From positions 2,913,501-2,977,500 of the forward strand of contig JADLSH010000145.1 in NCBI GenBank assembly GCA_016169945.1: a DNA stretch of 64,000 bases, in the 5' to 3' direction. The stretch is from Trachythela sp. YZ-2020 (lineage: Eukaryota > Cnidaria > Anthozoa > Malacalcyonacea > Clavulariidae). Shown piece by piece: positions 1 through 9,150 of this stretch. The position numbers and the translations under genes are program-made. The notes under the pieces were generated by a model that saw nothing but the letters and a program-made list of their open reading frames with translations, ran no database searches and had not been told where the DNA came from. Numbering within the stretch: the stretch's first letter is position 1; each line of letters opens with the position of its first letter.

Positions 1-552
1 AAAATGCCGTTAGCAAAACAGTTCAAAAGATGGGTAACATCTGAAGTGTTACCATCTATCAGAAAAACTGGTACATATACTGACGATACATTCTGTGAAA
101 AGTTAAATAAAATGTTACCAGACTCAGATCTTCGTGAGTTGCGACTTAAAAACCCATGTACATGTGGGACACCAGATTTTGTATGTTTGTGTAAGAACGA
201 AAGAACAACGACGCGTAAGTTGTTAGTTGAAAAAGCAGACATATTAAAAAACTCAATATGTGTTTCAAACGGGAGCCTTGGTGGTAAAAAAGCTAGTGAG
301 AATTACCATGCGATGAAAACAGAGTTAGCAAAACTAAAATTACGAGTAGAGGAGTTAGAGAGTGACAAGCGTAACGACGACGCGACGAGCGCTAGCGAGA
401 GCAGAGCGAGCGCCAGCGAGAGCGCAACAAGCAACAAGCAACATGTGGTACCAACGTTACGAGAGTTTGCGAGACAAGCGTTAGCGAGACAAGCGTTAGC
501 GAGACGAGAGTTAGCGAGACAAGTGTTAGAAAGAGCAAGAGACAACATGTAA
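1..552 (+). CDS. BRO-N domain protein, 5'-truncated by window edge
   Basis: The reading frame is open from the window edge, so the true start is upstream. The visible N-terminus contains the C-terminal signature of the BRO-N (Bro/KilA-associated) DNA-binding domain, with the stretch WVTSEVLPSIRKTGTY at about residues 10-25. BRO proteins are common in large dsDNA viruses and phages; their role in Polintons is not established. A Cys-containing middle part (CTCGTPDFVCLC) is followed by a coiled coil (about residues 98-122), a Ser/Ala/Glu low-complexity stretch and tandem ARQAL/ARREL repeats at the C-terminus. A stem-loop follows the stop codon. Domain call is good; function is inference. Confidence 0.75.
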   Translation, partial: KMPLAKQFKRWVTSEVLPSIRKTGTYTDDTFCEKLNKMLPDSDLRELRLKNPCTCGTPDFVCLCKNERTTTRKLLVEKADILKNSICVSNGSLGGKKASENYHAMKTELAKLKLRVEELESDKRNDDATSASESRASASESATSNKQHVVPTLREFARQALARQALARRELARQVLERARDNM

Positions 553-566
553 GTGAATATTTGAAT

Positions 567-592
567 ATTTGTAACCCTTAAAGGTTACAAAT
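567..592 (+). terminator. 3' stem-loop after the BRO-N gene
   Basis: Perfect 10-bp stem ATTTGTAACC / GGTTACAAAT with a 6-base loop, 15 bases after the stop codon and followed by a T run. Nearly the same hairpin recurs at 1336-1361 and, degenerate, at 48627-48650. Confidence 0.6.
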
Positions 593-608
593 TTTTTGGT
601 GTTAATAA

Positions 609-1328
609 ATGGGAACAAGTCAAAGTGACAAGCAAGACATGCAAGAACTCATCAACGCAGAACAAAGTAACGACTTCAATGGTGATGAGATGTACGACAT
701 CTATAACTACATTGAAAGTGACACAGGCGAGATCGACGAAAGTGACAGTGTTGGTAACGACGCGAACTCGCAACGTCTTGACAAAGTCATTCAAATCATC
801 AAAGACTTACCAAAACTTAAACCAGATGTGAGTGAAACATGCGAGCGCGACGAAATCTCACTATCTGACGTGACGAGCGCTACGAGCGCTACGAGCGTTA
901 CGAGCGTTAGCGAGAGCGACGACGAAAGTGTATGTTCATGTGACAGTGACACTGAAGTTTGTTCAAGATGTGAAAGTGACTGTGACGCGACGAGCGCGAG
1001 CGAGAGTGAAAAGTGCCCGACATGTAGCGAAGATGACTCTGAAGTTGTTATATGTCCAAAGTGTAAAACCCTTATCGAAAATGACGACGACACCGGCGAC
1101 AAGTCTGGCGACAAGTCTGGCGACCCATACGACTCTTATATATGTAAGACATGTGAAAACTGTTATACATGTTGTGAGTGTTATAAGTTTGGTTCAAAAG
1201 GTGTCGGTTATGGTTATGACACCTACGCGTGTGACAGCGACAGCGACACAACAAGTTGCATAGCGTGTGAAAGCTTTGGTCATTGTATGTGTTGCGATGA
1301 CTTTGATGACTGTGATGATGTAGAGTAG
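609..1328 (+). CDS. Acidic Cys-rich putative zinc-binding protein
   Basis: A 239-residue protein, very rich in Asp, Glu and Ser. The N-terminal half is acidic; the middle has T/S-A-T-S repeats coded by reiterated ACGAGCGCT-type units, also present in the upstream BRO-N gene. The C-terminal part carries many Cys pairs: CSCDSDTEVCSRC, CPTC, CPKC, CKTCENCYTCCEC, CIAC, CMCC. Paired CxxC motifs suggest one or more zinc ribbons or other metal sites, but I do not recognise a named family. The start ATG follows TTAATAA, the AT-rich start context seen in other genes of these elements. It ends in a stem-loop shared with the convergent gene downstream. Confidence 0.6.
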   Translation: MGTSQSDKQDMQELINAEQSNDFNGDEMYDIYNYIESDTGEIDESDSVGNDANSQRLDKVIQIIKDLPKLKPDVSETCERDEISLSDVTSATSATSVTSVSESDDESVCSCDSDTEVCSRCESDCDATSASESEKCPTCSEDDSEVVICPKCKTLIENDDDTGDKSGDKSGDPYDSYICKTCENCYTCCECYKFGSKGVGYGYDTYACDSDSDTTSCIACESFGHCMCCDDFDDCDDVE

Positions 1329-1335
1329 TGTGAAT

Positions 1336-1361
1336 ATTTGTAACCCAACAAGGTTACAAAT
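1336..1361. terminator. Stem-loop between convergent genes
   Basis: Perfect 10-bp stem ATTTGTAACC / GGTTACAAAT, 6-base loop, between the stop of the plus-strand gene (1328) and the stop of the minus-strand gene (1370). It could serve 3'-end formation in both directions. Confidence 0.6.
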
Positions 1362-1369
1362 TTTTAATT

Positions 1370-1898
1370 CTATGATTCGCCGCTTGGCGCGTCGGTGGTG
1401 TCAGACGGTACTTCTTCGCCGCTACATGGCGCTTCAGGTTGCTCAGGTTTCTTAGGCGCGTTTTCCGTAACTAAGACCACATGGTTGTAACACAAAGTAC
1501 CTATCGAGACGGTGGCCAGTAAGTACTTACTGTAATAGTCGTCTGGTGTGTAACTAGGCATTATATCTTTAATGACGAACATGATGTTTTCATCGCCTAG
1601 TACCTTTTCCAAAAACTTTGACTTGTTGATAATTTTAAAGTAGTGGTCACAGAAAGTGTCGGCGATAGACACAGACAACAACACAAAATTCACCGCCATC
1701 TTATGTTTACTCATGTCGTCTCTGTGTTTTAAATATTCTTCGTGTATATTTTTTAGCACCGCTGGCGTTGCCTTTTTTTTTGATTTTTAGATATGCCTTC
1801 GTTTGGTTAATGTAACCTTTCTCAGAGAGGCTCACTAATTCATCACGTAATGTTTCAATGTCATCTGGGTATGATGATGATGATGATGATGTATCCAT
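1370..1898 (-). pseudogene. Small Polinton membrane protein, frameshifted
   Basis: Two overlapping minus-strand frames, 1898-1707 and 1759-1370, look like the halves of one gene. The first half (start MDTSSSSSSYPDD, then LRDELVSLSEKGYI) matches the N-terminus of the intact 141-residue protein at 39419-39844 (IRDELLSLSEAGEI). The second half, with a C-terminal hydrophobic stretch (YYSKYLLATVSIGTLCYNHVVL), matches the rest of it, and both genes lie directly downstream of a packaging ATPase. The frames differ by one base in a region with a 9-A run and a second A6 run (sense strand), so a homopolymer indel, sequencing error or real +1 frameshifting are all possible. Function unknown; probably a C-terminally anchored membrane protein. 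Confidence 0.6.
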
Positions 1899-1904
1899 AC
1901 TTTA

Positions 1905-2495
1905 TTAAAATATTATATTATGTGAACGAGGGTATCTAAGGTTGATCTCTAACCGAGCATACTTGTTCTCTTTGAGAGCTTTTCGTAGTGCGTCTTGTTC
2001 TTGTTTTGGAATGTCTAAAAACTCATCTGTTATTGTTTTCCAGGCGAGAGCACTAGGTGTGTCAAAGACGACTAGTTTGGCTATGTTTTCACGGTAAGCG
2101 GGTGTGATGGCCGTTAATTTTTGAGTGATGACTATTGTACTTAGGTTGTAATGTCTGGCCGAGAAAGCTAAGTTAACGAGCTCAGATGTTCTGGTTTTAA
2201 CAGACTTAGAACTTGCACAGTCGTCTAATATTATTAGTGAGTTAGTACCCTTGAATGTATCTGATATGTATTTTAAAAATGTGTCTACTTGGTCTTGGTC
2301 ACATTGTATCTTGTAAAAACCTGGTGAGTTTTTGAACTCCCAATCTTGGTAAGTCTGGTTGTACTCAAAAGTTGGGCATATTAAAAATATGTATTGGAAG
2401 TGACCGCGGTACTCGTTAACCAGCATGTTTAACAGATAGTATGTCTTACCACACTCCGTTGAACCGGTTATAAGCATGTTAAATGGTGTTTTCAT
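1905..2495 (-). CDS. A32-like genome-packaging ATPase
   Basis: This 196-residue protein is a FtsK/HerA-superfamily packaging ATPase of the A32 type, expected to pump DNA into the capsid. A Walker A motif GSTECGKT lies near residue 11, a Walker B SLIILDD near residue 84, and a conserved LAFSARHYNLSTIVITQ segment contains the sensor region. Length is normal for Polinton ATPases (about 200 residues). It aligns along its whole length with the ATPase at 39949-40548, including identical stretches such as SARHYNLSTIVITQ. It lies between the collagen-like gene and the small membrane-protein gene, same strand. The ATG follows an A-rich leader. Open and apparently intact. Confidence 0.9.
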   Translation of the reverse strand: MKTPFNMLITGSTECGKTYYLLNMLVNEYRGHFQYIFLICPTFEYNQTYQDWEFKNSPGFYKIQCDQDQVDTFLKYISDTFKGTNSLIILDDCASSKSVKTRTSELVNLAFSARHYNLSTIVITQKLTAITPAYRENIAKLVVFDTPSALAWKTITDEFLDIPKQEQDALRKALKENKYARLEINLRYPRSHNIIF

Positions 2496-2517
2496 TTTTA
2501 TTTTAGTTTTTACTACT

Positions 2518-4335
2518 CTAACTAACCTTTGTAAAAACCATGACTGGGTCTAAGACATCGTAAAGAAGGTAAGAGTAGTCATCGCCAAAGTAATTTGTGT
2601 AAGATTTTAGTTCGACTGTCGCTCCTTTTGCAATGGTGATAAGGCCTTCCATGTAAATTTGATGTATGAAGTTTGGGGTGTATATGTTACCGTCTGTCAC
2701 AACTTTAAACTGTGATTTAATAACATTTTCTATATAGACACATGTGTCCAGGTCAGCGTAGTCGGCGTCGTCTGAAGAGAACCAACCGGCGGTTTTAGTA
2801 ATGTTTGGACTACCAGATTCGAAAAAAGTCGGTATTAAGGTTAGTTTGTATTTAACTATGTAATCTCCGGAGGTGGCTATTATGGTCTTCATAATTAGGT
2901 TATTATTTCGAGTACAGAATAGGTTATTCTTCGCGGTTATGTACGAGTGTATACCTGCATTAGTGTGGAAAGACACCGAGAAACTACTAGCGTCCCCTTT
3001 AGGACCTGTGCTGCCAGTTGGACCAGGGTTGCCTTGATGACCTGTGTCGCCTTTTTCGCCTTTGTTACCTTTTTGGCCACGAGACCCTGTGTTACCCTGA
3101 CCGCCTATACTACCAGTATCGCCTTTGGAACCAACCATGCCTGTGAACCCTCGTGGGCCGATGTCGCCTTTGTCGCCTTTGTCGCCCTGGTTACCTTTTG
3201 CACCATCAGTTCCTCTAATGGCGGGCGGGCCTTGTATTCCTGTATCACCTTTAATGCCATGTAAGCCCTGATAACCTCGTGGGCCTTCTAATCCAGTAAT
3301 TCCTTGTGGGCCAGTATTTCCTGTAAGTCCATGTGGACCTTGTAGTCCTTGGGGGCCTGTGTGTCCAATTAACCCTTGGGGTCCTTGTGGCCCTGTGTTA
3401 CCTGTAAGTCCCTTGGTACCTGTGATGCCATGTTGTCCTTGTTGTCCTTGGGGACCTGTGTTACCTGTGTCACCTTTTGAGCCTTTTGGACCTTGTGATC
3501 CCGATCCTGATCCTGAATTTCCTGATGAGTCCCCTTTTAAACCTTGAGGTCCTTGTGGTCCTTGGGGGCCTGTGTTACCAATTAGTCCTTGTTGTCCTTG
3601 GATGCCCGTGTTTCCTGTCAGTCCTTTTGAACCAGTGACACCTTGTAATCCTTGAGGACCTGTGTTACCATTGGGTCCATGAGGGCCATCGTCACCTTTG
3701 TGTCCCTTTGCTCCTTGTGGGCCAGTGTTACCAAGAAGTCCTTGTTGTCCTTGAGGTCCTGTGTTTCCAGTAAGTCCCTTTGGACCTGTGACGCCTTGCA
3801 TTCCTTGAGTGCCTGTGTTACCTGTGTCACCTTTTGGACCTCTTGCTCCTTGCGAGGTTCCTGTTGACGAACCAGATTGGCCTTGTGGACCTTGTGGTCC
3901 TTGTGGACCTGTGTTCCCATTTAGTCCTTGTTGTCCTTGGGGACCTGTGTTTCCTGTAAGTCCTTTGGAACCTGTGACACCTTGTAGTCCTTGAGGGCCT
4001 GTGTTTCCATTAGGACCATGTGAACCATCATCACCTTTGACCCCCTTTGATCCTTGTGGTCCTGTGGTACCAAGAAGTCCTTGTTGTCCTTGTGTGCCAG
4101 TGTTTCCTGTTAATCCCTTAGGACCAGAGACTCCTTGCAGTCCTTGGATGCCTGTGTTTCCAATTGTTCCTTTTGACCCTGTGTCCCCTTTAAAACCTTT
4201 AAGACCTCGTTGTCCTGGATTTCCTTGCTCGCCTTGTATTCCATCAGGACCTTGTGGTCCTTGTGATCCTTGCGGGCCTTGTTGACCACCTGTTGAATAT
4301 CTATTATCTTTTTTGTAACCAAATGCTAATGCCAT
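2518..4335 (-). CDS. Collagen-like fibre protein with C-terminal globular head
   Basis: A 605-residue protein. After a short N-terminal tail ([14 protein letters not shown]), about 430 residues are almost uninterrupted Gly-X-Y triplets, broken by two Ser/Gly-rich linkers, which predicts a long trimeric collagen triple helix. The last 150 residues are non-collagenous and beta-rich in appearance, plausibly a C1q/TNF-like trimerising head. The tail M-A-L-x-F-G-Y is shared with the next gene (4406-4894) and its homolog at 38087, suggesting a common docking peptide. By architecture it resembles a virion spike: tail, shaft, knob. Very repetitive DNA makes long antisense frames that are not genes. 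Role as a spike is inference. Confidence 0.8.
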   Translation of the reverse strand: MALAFGYKKDNRYSTGGQQGPQGSQGPQGPDGIQGEQGNPGQRGLKGFKGDTGSKGTIGNTGIQGLQGVSGPKGLTGNTGTQGQQGLLGTTGPQGSKGVKGDDGSHGPNGNTGPQGLQGVTGSKGLTGNTGPQGQQGLNGNTGPQGPQGPQGQSGSSTGTSQGARGPKGDTGNTGTQGMQGVTGPKGLTGNTGPQGQQGLLGNTGPQGAKGHKGDDGPHGPNGNTGPQGLQGVTGSKGLTGNTGIQGQQGLIGNTGPQGPQGPQGLKGDSSGNSGSGSGSQGPKGSKGDTGNTGPQGQQGQHGITGTKGLTGNTGPQGPQGLIGHTGPQGLQGPHGLTGNTGPQGITGLEGPRGYQGLHGIKGDTGIQGPPAIRGTDGAKGNQGDKGDKGDIGPRGFTGMVGSKGDTGSIGGQGNTGSRGQKGNKGEKGDTGHQGNPGPTGSTGPKGDASSFSVSFHTNAGIHSYITAKNNLFCTRNNNLIMKTIIATSGDYIVKYKLTLIPTFFESGSPNITKTAGWFSSDDADYADLDTCVYIENVIKSQFKVVTDGNIYTPNFIHQIYMEGLITIAKGATVELKSYTNYFGDDYSYLLYDVLDPVMVFTKVS

Positions 4336-4348
4336 GTGTATTTATTTA

Positions 4349-4375
4349 TTTCATAACTGTACAAAAGTTATGAAA
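4349..4375 (-). terminator. 3' stem-loop after the fibre-related gene
   Basis: Perfect 10-bp stem TTTCATAACT / AGTTATGAAA with a 7-base loop, about 30 bases past the stop codon of the minus-strand gene at 4406. Confidence 0.55.
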
Positions 4376-4405
4376 GTCACACTCTGGAGGAGCGTAGCGG
4401 TGTTA

Positions 4406-4894
4406 TTAGTACTCAACAATAAGATCTAAGTTTGACTCGTTACCAAAGGTGCCATCACTAATCTGTTTAATTTTTACGTAAAACACAGCTATGTTTTTAA
4501 AATTGGGGAAAAGGTCGCTTATCGTAAACTCCTCACTTAAAAGAAATATGTTTGACTGTCCAACTCTTTTAGTCATCAGGTCTATGTCTTTTAAGTCCAC
4601 ATCTGTGGCTACCTCGTTAATGTCGTAAATGCGCAGCTTATATCTTAATGTAAGAGCGTTTATCACAGTGTCATTGTCAAATATGTGTGTCAAGAGGGTT
4701 AGTTTAGAGTCCTGAGTAATTCCTGACCCATAAATATAACCCACAGGAAAGCCAAGTCTAACAGAGATTGGTGTTTTGTATGTTGTTTTTAAAATGTTAT
4801 CATATGTAAAGTTGTAATGTAACGACCGTTGTGGTCTTAGTGTGTTATGGATCCAGTTTGGTTCGTCGTTCGAATATCCAAATCTAAGTGCCAT
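4406..4894 (-). CDS. Fibre-related beta-rich protein, Polinton-conserved
   Basis: A 162-residue protein beginning MALRFGYSNDEP. The frame is open 38 codons further upstream, but the ATG at 4894 is chosen because it carries the MALxFGY start shared with the neighbouring collagen-like protein, and because both have the same leader (ATAAAATACACATG here). It is homologous over its length to 38087-38560: shared features are YNFTYD, LTLLTH.FD, L..KDIDL, TNIFLL.E.F, AVFY.K.KQ and GNESNLDL. Family not recognised; alternating hydrophobic pattern suggests a beta-sandwich. Sharing the N-terminal tail with the fibre suggests both bind the same virion component. It is the outermost gene before the element terminus. 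Confidence 0.7.
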   Translation of the reverse strand: MALRFGYSNDEPNWIHNTLRPQRSLHYNFTYDNILKTTYKTPISVRLGFPVGYIYGSGITQDSKLTLLTHIFDNDTVINALTLRYKLRIYDINEVATDVDLKDIDLMTKRVGQSNIFLLSEEFTISDLFPNFKNIAVFYVKIKQISDGTFGNESNLDLIVEY

Positions 4895-4915
4895 GTGTAT
4901 TTTATTTATATGTTC

Positions 4916-5255
4916 GAGAAGTGTTTTGGGAAATGTTCGGGAAATGTTTTGGCGAAATGTTTTGGGACTTTCGACGAAATGTTTTTGGGAAAAAACATGC
5001 ATACACATATCGTATATCGCGATATGTGTGCTCGATGAATTTTGGATTGTTTTGGATTGTGACGTCAGAATATTTATGACGTATTATACGGCACTTTTTG
5101 GGATTGTGACGTCAGAATATTTATGACGTATTATACGGCACTTTTATAACGTCAGAATATTTATGCGGGATTATACGGCACTTTTATGACGTCAGAATAT
5201 TTATGCGATTATGCGATATTGGAAAAAGTGCCGTATAGTGTCGTACATTACTACT
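4916..5255. repeat. Polinton 1 terminal region with CRE-type repeats
   Basis: Non-coding terminus. 4916-4995 holds iterated GGGAAATGTT-like units. A CACATATCG...CGATATGTG palindrome lies at about 5003-5029. From 5058 to about 5200 there are four direct repeats built on TGACGTCAGAATATTTATG, usually followed by ATTATACGGCACTTTT. Three copies contain the full palindrome TGACGTCA (CREB/ATF-type core); the third copy has TAACGTCA. The element ends at 5255. Candidate origin, enhancer or inner part of the terminal inverted repeat; the partner end is out of view. Confidence 0.6.
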
Positions 5256-5445
5256 TACGTGTATTAAACGTTCGATGTAGACAGGCGGAGTGATAATAGG
5301 CCAACTGGATATCAGAAGTATAAAATCTAAAATAGCTTTGATTACCACAACCGTACTGTAGATGCTGCATGAAAGTCAAGTTAGTTTCAATTTTTATTTG
5401 GCAATTGACTGAAGGACTGTTTACTCCTTGGTCAAATTTTGGCAT
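5256..5445 (-). pseudogene. Truncated 5' piece of duplicated phosphoesterase-like gene
   Basis: The minus-strand frame from the ATG at 5445 (MPKFDQGVN...) to the Polinton junction matches the frame at 59194-59005 almost exactly, with a few substitutions (for example CGNQ versus SGNQ). In copy B this frame continues into the exon with the transmembrane segment and first metal-binding motif; here Polinton 1 interrupts it. Whether this 5' stretch is truly coding is uncertain, because a good splice acceptor lies downstream in copy B at 58967-58968. The rest of copy A, if it exists, is to the left of the window. Confidence 0.45.
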
Positions 5446-6446
5446 GGCATAGATACAATTATAGCACACGCAACAAATTTACCAGTGCTGGGACTAAATT
5501 AAGGGGTGAAAAATGTCTACCAAAGTAGTGTAAACAGGCTGTAGTAGTAGTAAGTGTACAGTACGTGACCACTATACTATAAAGACGGCCTTGAAGGAGG
5601 GGGGGGGGGGCAGGTGAGGTTTGGGGGTTCAATTCATTTTCCCAGCCAAAATTTTGTCTTATTTATCCCAGTCACCCAACACACTAATATCCAAAATTCA
5701 TTCCCAGCAGCAACAATGCTGGTACAAGAAATAAAACATCAAAAGGAAATTTCCTTGAGCAGAAGCATTGCTTAACATGTGTTCGCTACCAGAAATATTG
5801 AGTTGCTTGCCATAAATATCCCAGAGCGCATATCTCTGTTACTCTATAAGCCCAGTGTGCTTATATATATTAATTTCAGGCATATTTGCATAAGGCCTTG
5901 ATAAGGGCACACCTGATGTTTTTGGAATGGGTGCTGAAAAGAAAGTGGTACTTATTCAGCAAACTGTAAGGATGAGCCGATAATCAGCTTTTCAAGGGTA
6001 GATCGCGGTCATTTTTAGGCTTATCAGTTGATAATATTTATCATATCAGCATCCATCAGCTCTTCCAATCTTTGAAATTCTCAGCCTTTTCAGTTGGTTT
6101 TTCTTATTATAATAATATACAGTCACTTACTTCATTTATCACGAAAAACAAGTCACTTTTACAGAATCAGAGATGTGTTGAGCATCAGCATGTATATGGG
6201 GGAAGTAAACTTGTTGCAGAAACTTGTCATGGAAAACCTGCTCATCTGTAAGGAGCTTAATATGTTTGCCCTAAATTCTTGACCTATACAGTATCAGCCA
6301 ATAAACCTATATATTGTATTAAAATTTATCTTATCGGTAAATTGGATTTTTCATTTTCGGCTCATCCCTAGTAAACTGATATGAATTTCCAGGCCAAATA
6401 GATCTAATCAGCACACATGTTCTTTTGCAGTAAAGGGGAAGGGTGA

Positions 6447-7255
6447 GGGTGACAGAATTTGTTGACATCAACAGAGGTGTACCGCAGGGTACGGTCCTCG
6501 GTCCCTTCTTGTTTTCTCTTATGGTTGATGATATCCAACCTATCAAACCGAAAGATAACTTACTGATAAAGTTCTCTGATGATATAACTGTTAGTGCTCC
6601 CGTCAAAATGGGTGGTGACACAGCTATAGTTGAAGTTAACAACATTGATAACTGGGCAATGGAGAACAGAATGTCGCTAAACTTATCTAAAACGTGGGAA
6701 ATGGTCATGAGTGGAAAAACACAAAAGCCCTTACCACCACGAATTGGCGAGATCGAGCGCAAAGAATGGTTAAAACTTCTCGGGATGACATTCCAAGACG
6801 ACCCTAATTGCTGGGATATACATGTTGATAATCTATTATCGAAAGCTGGAAGCCGTATGTATATTTTACGAGTATGCAAGTCGTATGGTTATTCCAAGGA
6901 TCACCTTAATAAGTTATTCGAAACGTTGATCTTATCGTTATTTTATTACGGGATTGAAGTCTGGGGTTCCGCCTTGTTGAAGAAATATCTAGAGCGTATT
7001 GATAAATTTTTCAGACGAGCCTACCGATACGGATACGTTTTAAAAGAATATAAAATGCCTGAACTGATAGAAGAGCGTGACAAAGCATTATTTAAGAAAA
7101 TTGTGAATGATCCTGATCATGTTTTATATGACCTACTCCCGGAGAAGAGACACAGGATTTTAAGAGAACGAGAACACCCATTTACTCTTCCTAAAGTTAA
7201 AACTGAACGTTTTAAACGGTCTTTTTTTAATAGATGTTTATTCAATTATTTTTGA
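6447..7255 (+). CDS. LINE reverse transcriptase, C-terminal fragment
   Basis: An open frame of about 270 codons covering the last part of a non-LTR retrotransposon reverse transcriptase. RT motif 4 (GVPQGTVLGPFLF) is near the start and the catalytic motif appears as FSDD in LIKFSDDITVS, followed by the thumb-like NxMSLNLSKT segment and the conserved YGIEVWG region. The N-terminal half (endonuclease and palm motifs A-C) is missing because the element is 5'-truncated. No stop or frameshift interrupts the remainder, consistent with recent insertion. Not expected to be expressed as an active enzyme. Confidence 0.85.
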
Positions 7256-7484
7256 CAACTAGGTATTGATGTAGTATGTAGATTAACCTAATGCTCTAAT
7301 TTTTATCTATTTTTAACTTATTATAAAATAATTTAGAGTCAATTACTATCTTGAAACTAATTAGTTTGTAGGTACAATAGAATTGTAATCTTCTTGCCTT
7401 TCTTATTGACAATCTTGTAAAGCCACACGTATGTTGTGATGCTATATTTTACAATAAAGACTTTTATTATTATTATTATTATTA
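6447..7484 (+). mobile_element. 5'-truncated LINE insertion with (ATT)n tail
   Basis: Present in copy A but absent from copy B, where GGGTGAATAGAG reads straight through (about 60331). The insert is flanked by a 3-base TGA (6444-6446 and 7485-7487) and ends in a TTA/ATT-repeat tail after an AATAAAG signal. It is a young insertion relative to the duplication, or a haplotype polymorphism. Confidence 0.85.
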
Positions 7485-7487
7485 TGA

Positions 7488-8930
7488 ATAGAGATTGGAG
7501 CTTAATAGATTTGTTTGGGGTTAATAAAAGGGGGTAGGGGGTAATTTGGAGGGCGGAGGGGGGGGGGACTTAATAGATGATTTAACAATTAGTTTTTTTA
7601 CCTTCATTATCTATGTTGTAGATCAGCCCCATTGCTTGAGGAAGGGGGGCTCCACCCCCAAGCCCCCCCCTACACCACTGCTTTGAAGTTTGCGGCCTTC
7701 CAAAGCTGGTCGTTGCATAAAGGCGCATGTCGGGATGTGGACCATTCCATGGCAACAACAATAGGATAGAGTAGGATACTGGTATGCATATAATTACCTG
7801 TAAGGGATACACTGAGAATCAGGATGGTAGGCAATGGCACGAAGCAATATAAGCGCCCTGAGTGCTTCAAATACATTGATACCGGATTGATTGCTTTTAA
7901 AACAATCACCAACAGATTTAAAATTAAAAAACAGCTGGAATTTTTGGTCATAAATCCTGTTCCCGCTAAATCATGAGCTACTTTCCCACATCTCGCCATG
8001 ATTTTTTTATCAATCCTGCTTTCTTAAAATCCCGAACCCCCTCAAAATTTTGGCCCATCCCACCATCCTGCAAAACCAGTACAGAGCCCTCACCCTAGGA
8101 TTTGTCTAGCACCCCCAACCAAATCAAACTTTTACAACTATGCAATCATATTACAAAATTACAAATGTATTGGCACCTTTTATATGCCTAGCTTCCTTGT
8201 CTGAAAAGTACTTTGCCAGAAAATAGTGGCTGGTAATATTTTTAAATAGACCAAGGCACCAGCATTTAACAATAATTTAATACAGTTTTGGTAATTATTT
8301 GTACAATTTAGATACAGTACTTCAGACTTATACAATATGTGAACACAGTACCTTCTCCAAAACATTATAATCGAAGTTGTCAGCCATCGTTTATACACTT
8401 TAGAGATTATTTCTGGCCAATTGGTGGTTTCACGTCTGCCCTTGCTGGTGGAAAAATACCTTAAACAAAGAAATATCCATAAACATCGGAACTTTGAAGT
8501 TGTCTACCAGCAACGCATGGGCGCTTTGACGTTTCACACGAAACATCAATAGATGTTGCAATTAACTTGGGCACTTGGCAAAGTCGGTTGACTCACTCAC
8601 TGGACTCACTTCGTTTTATAAATTATGCAAAACCAATGACGCCTCTTGCTTTAGTTACGAAGTTTTACGACGCTCTTACTCTTGATTTCAGCTTGCTTTT
8701 GAAAACTGACTTCGAAAGTTTGTTCATGGAAAGTTCATTCAAAAGTTCAGAATTTTGTTTCAAGTTGGTTTCCGATGTTCGATACAATTTAAGTTTGTTT
8801 ACAAATTCAAACGTTGTGATTGGTTAATGAAATAAGCTAGCCAATCAAATCGCGTAATACACGGCCATCGTAACCATAGATCGTAACCTTTCGTGAGCTA
8901 TCGGAAACCAACTTTCAAATCAAATTCTAA
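7488..8930. other. Non-coding part of copy A
   Basis: No gene seen. Contains G-rich and T-rich tracts, AT-rich sequence and short frames that are not conserved in copy B. It matches 60345-62530 of copy B apart from the indels noted for the duplication. Confidence 0.6.
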
Positions 8931-8936
8931 ACATTG

Positions 8937-9125
8937 GATGATAGCGGTGCATATTTATATATTGCAGTTGACGTTGGCACAAGCAGTGTACGCGCTGCAG
9001 TGGTGGATAAAGATGGACGCATAATCTCATTTTCTTCAGAAGATATTCGTATTTCGCAACCATCAACTGACCTGTATGAACAATCATCTGAAGATATCTG
9101 GGGGTGTTTATGTTCTGCAGTAAGG
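8937..9125 (+). pseudogene. FGGY: FGGY carbohydrate kinase exon 1, copy A, start codon lost
   Basis: Encodes DDSGAYLYIAVDVGTSSVRA..., the N-terminal phosphate-1 motif (DVGTSSVRAAVVD) of the FGGY family of sugar kinases, ending at a donor AGG|GTATGC (9126-9127). The protein sequence is identical to copy B from the second Asp on, but the ATG and Ala codons and about 85 bases of upstream sequence are absent: the sequence jumps from AACATTGG to ATGATAGCGG, where the ATG is out of frame. No in-frame ATG upstream is apparent, so this copy probably cannot start normally. The downstream exon at 21411-21748 is in the same orientation, but later exons are not found. Confidence 0.8.
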
Positions 9126-9150
9126 GTATGCATTATTGTAATTATTATTT

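Larger units (their letters stand above)
1..5255. mobile_element. Polinton/Maverick element 1, right part only
   Basis: This is the right-hand end of a Polinton-type element whose left end lies outside the window. It carries a packaging ATPase, a collagen-like fibre gene and two proteins homologous to genes of the complete Polinton at 37176-52695. The right terminus reads ...CATTACTACT, whose complement begins AGTAGT, the same first six bases as the other element. It is followed by TACGTG (5256-5261). The unoccupied paralogous locus holds a single TACGTG at 59005-59010, exactly where homology between the copies begins, which supports a 6-bp target duplication. The left target copy cannot be seen. 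Confidence 0.85.

Noticed and set aside
3359..4285. Several antisense frames rich in Pro/Cys/Val across the collagen-like gene
   Set aside because: They are the complement of Gly-X-Y codons; no independent signals.
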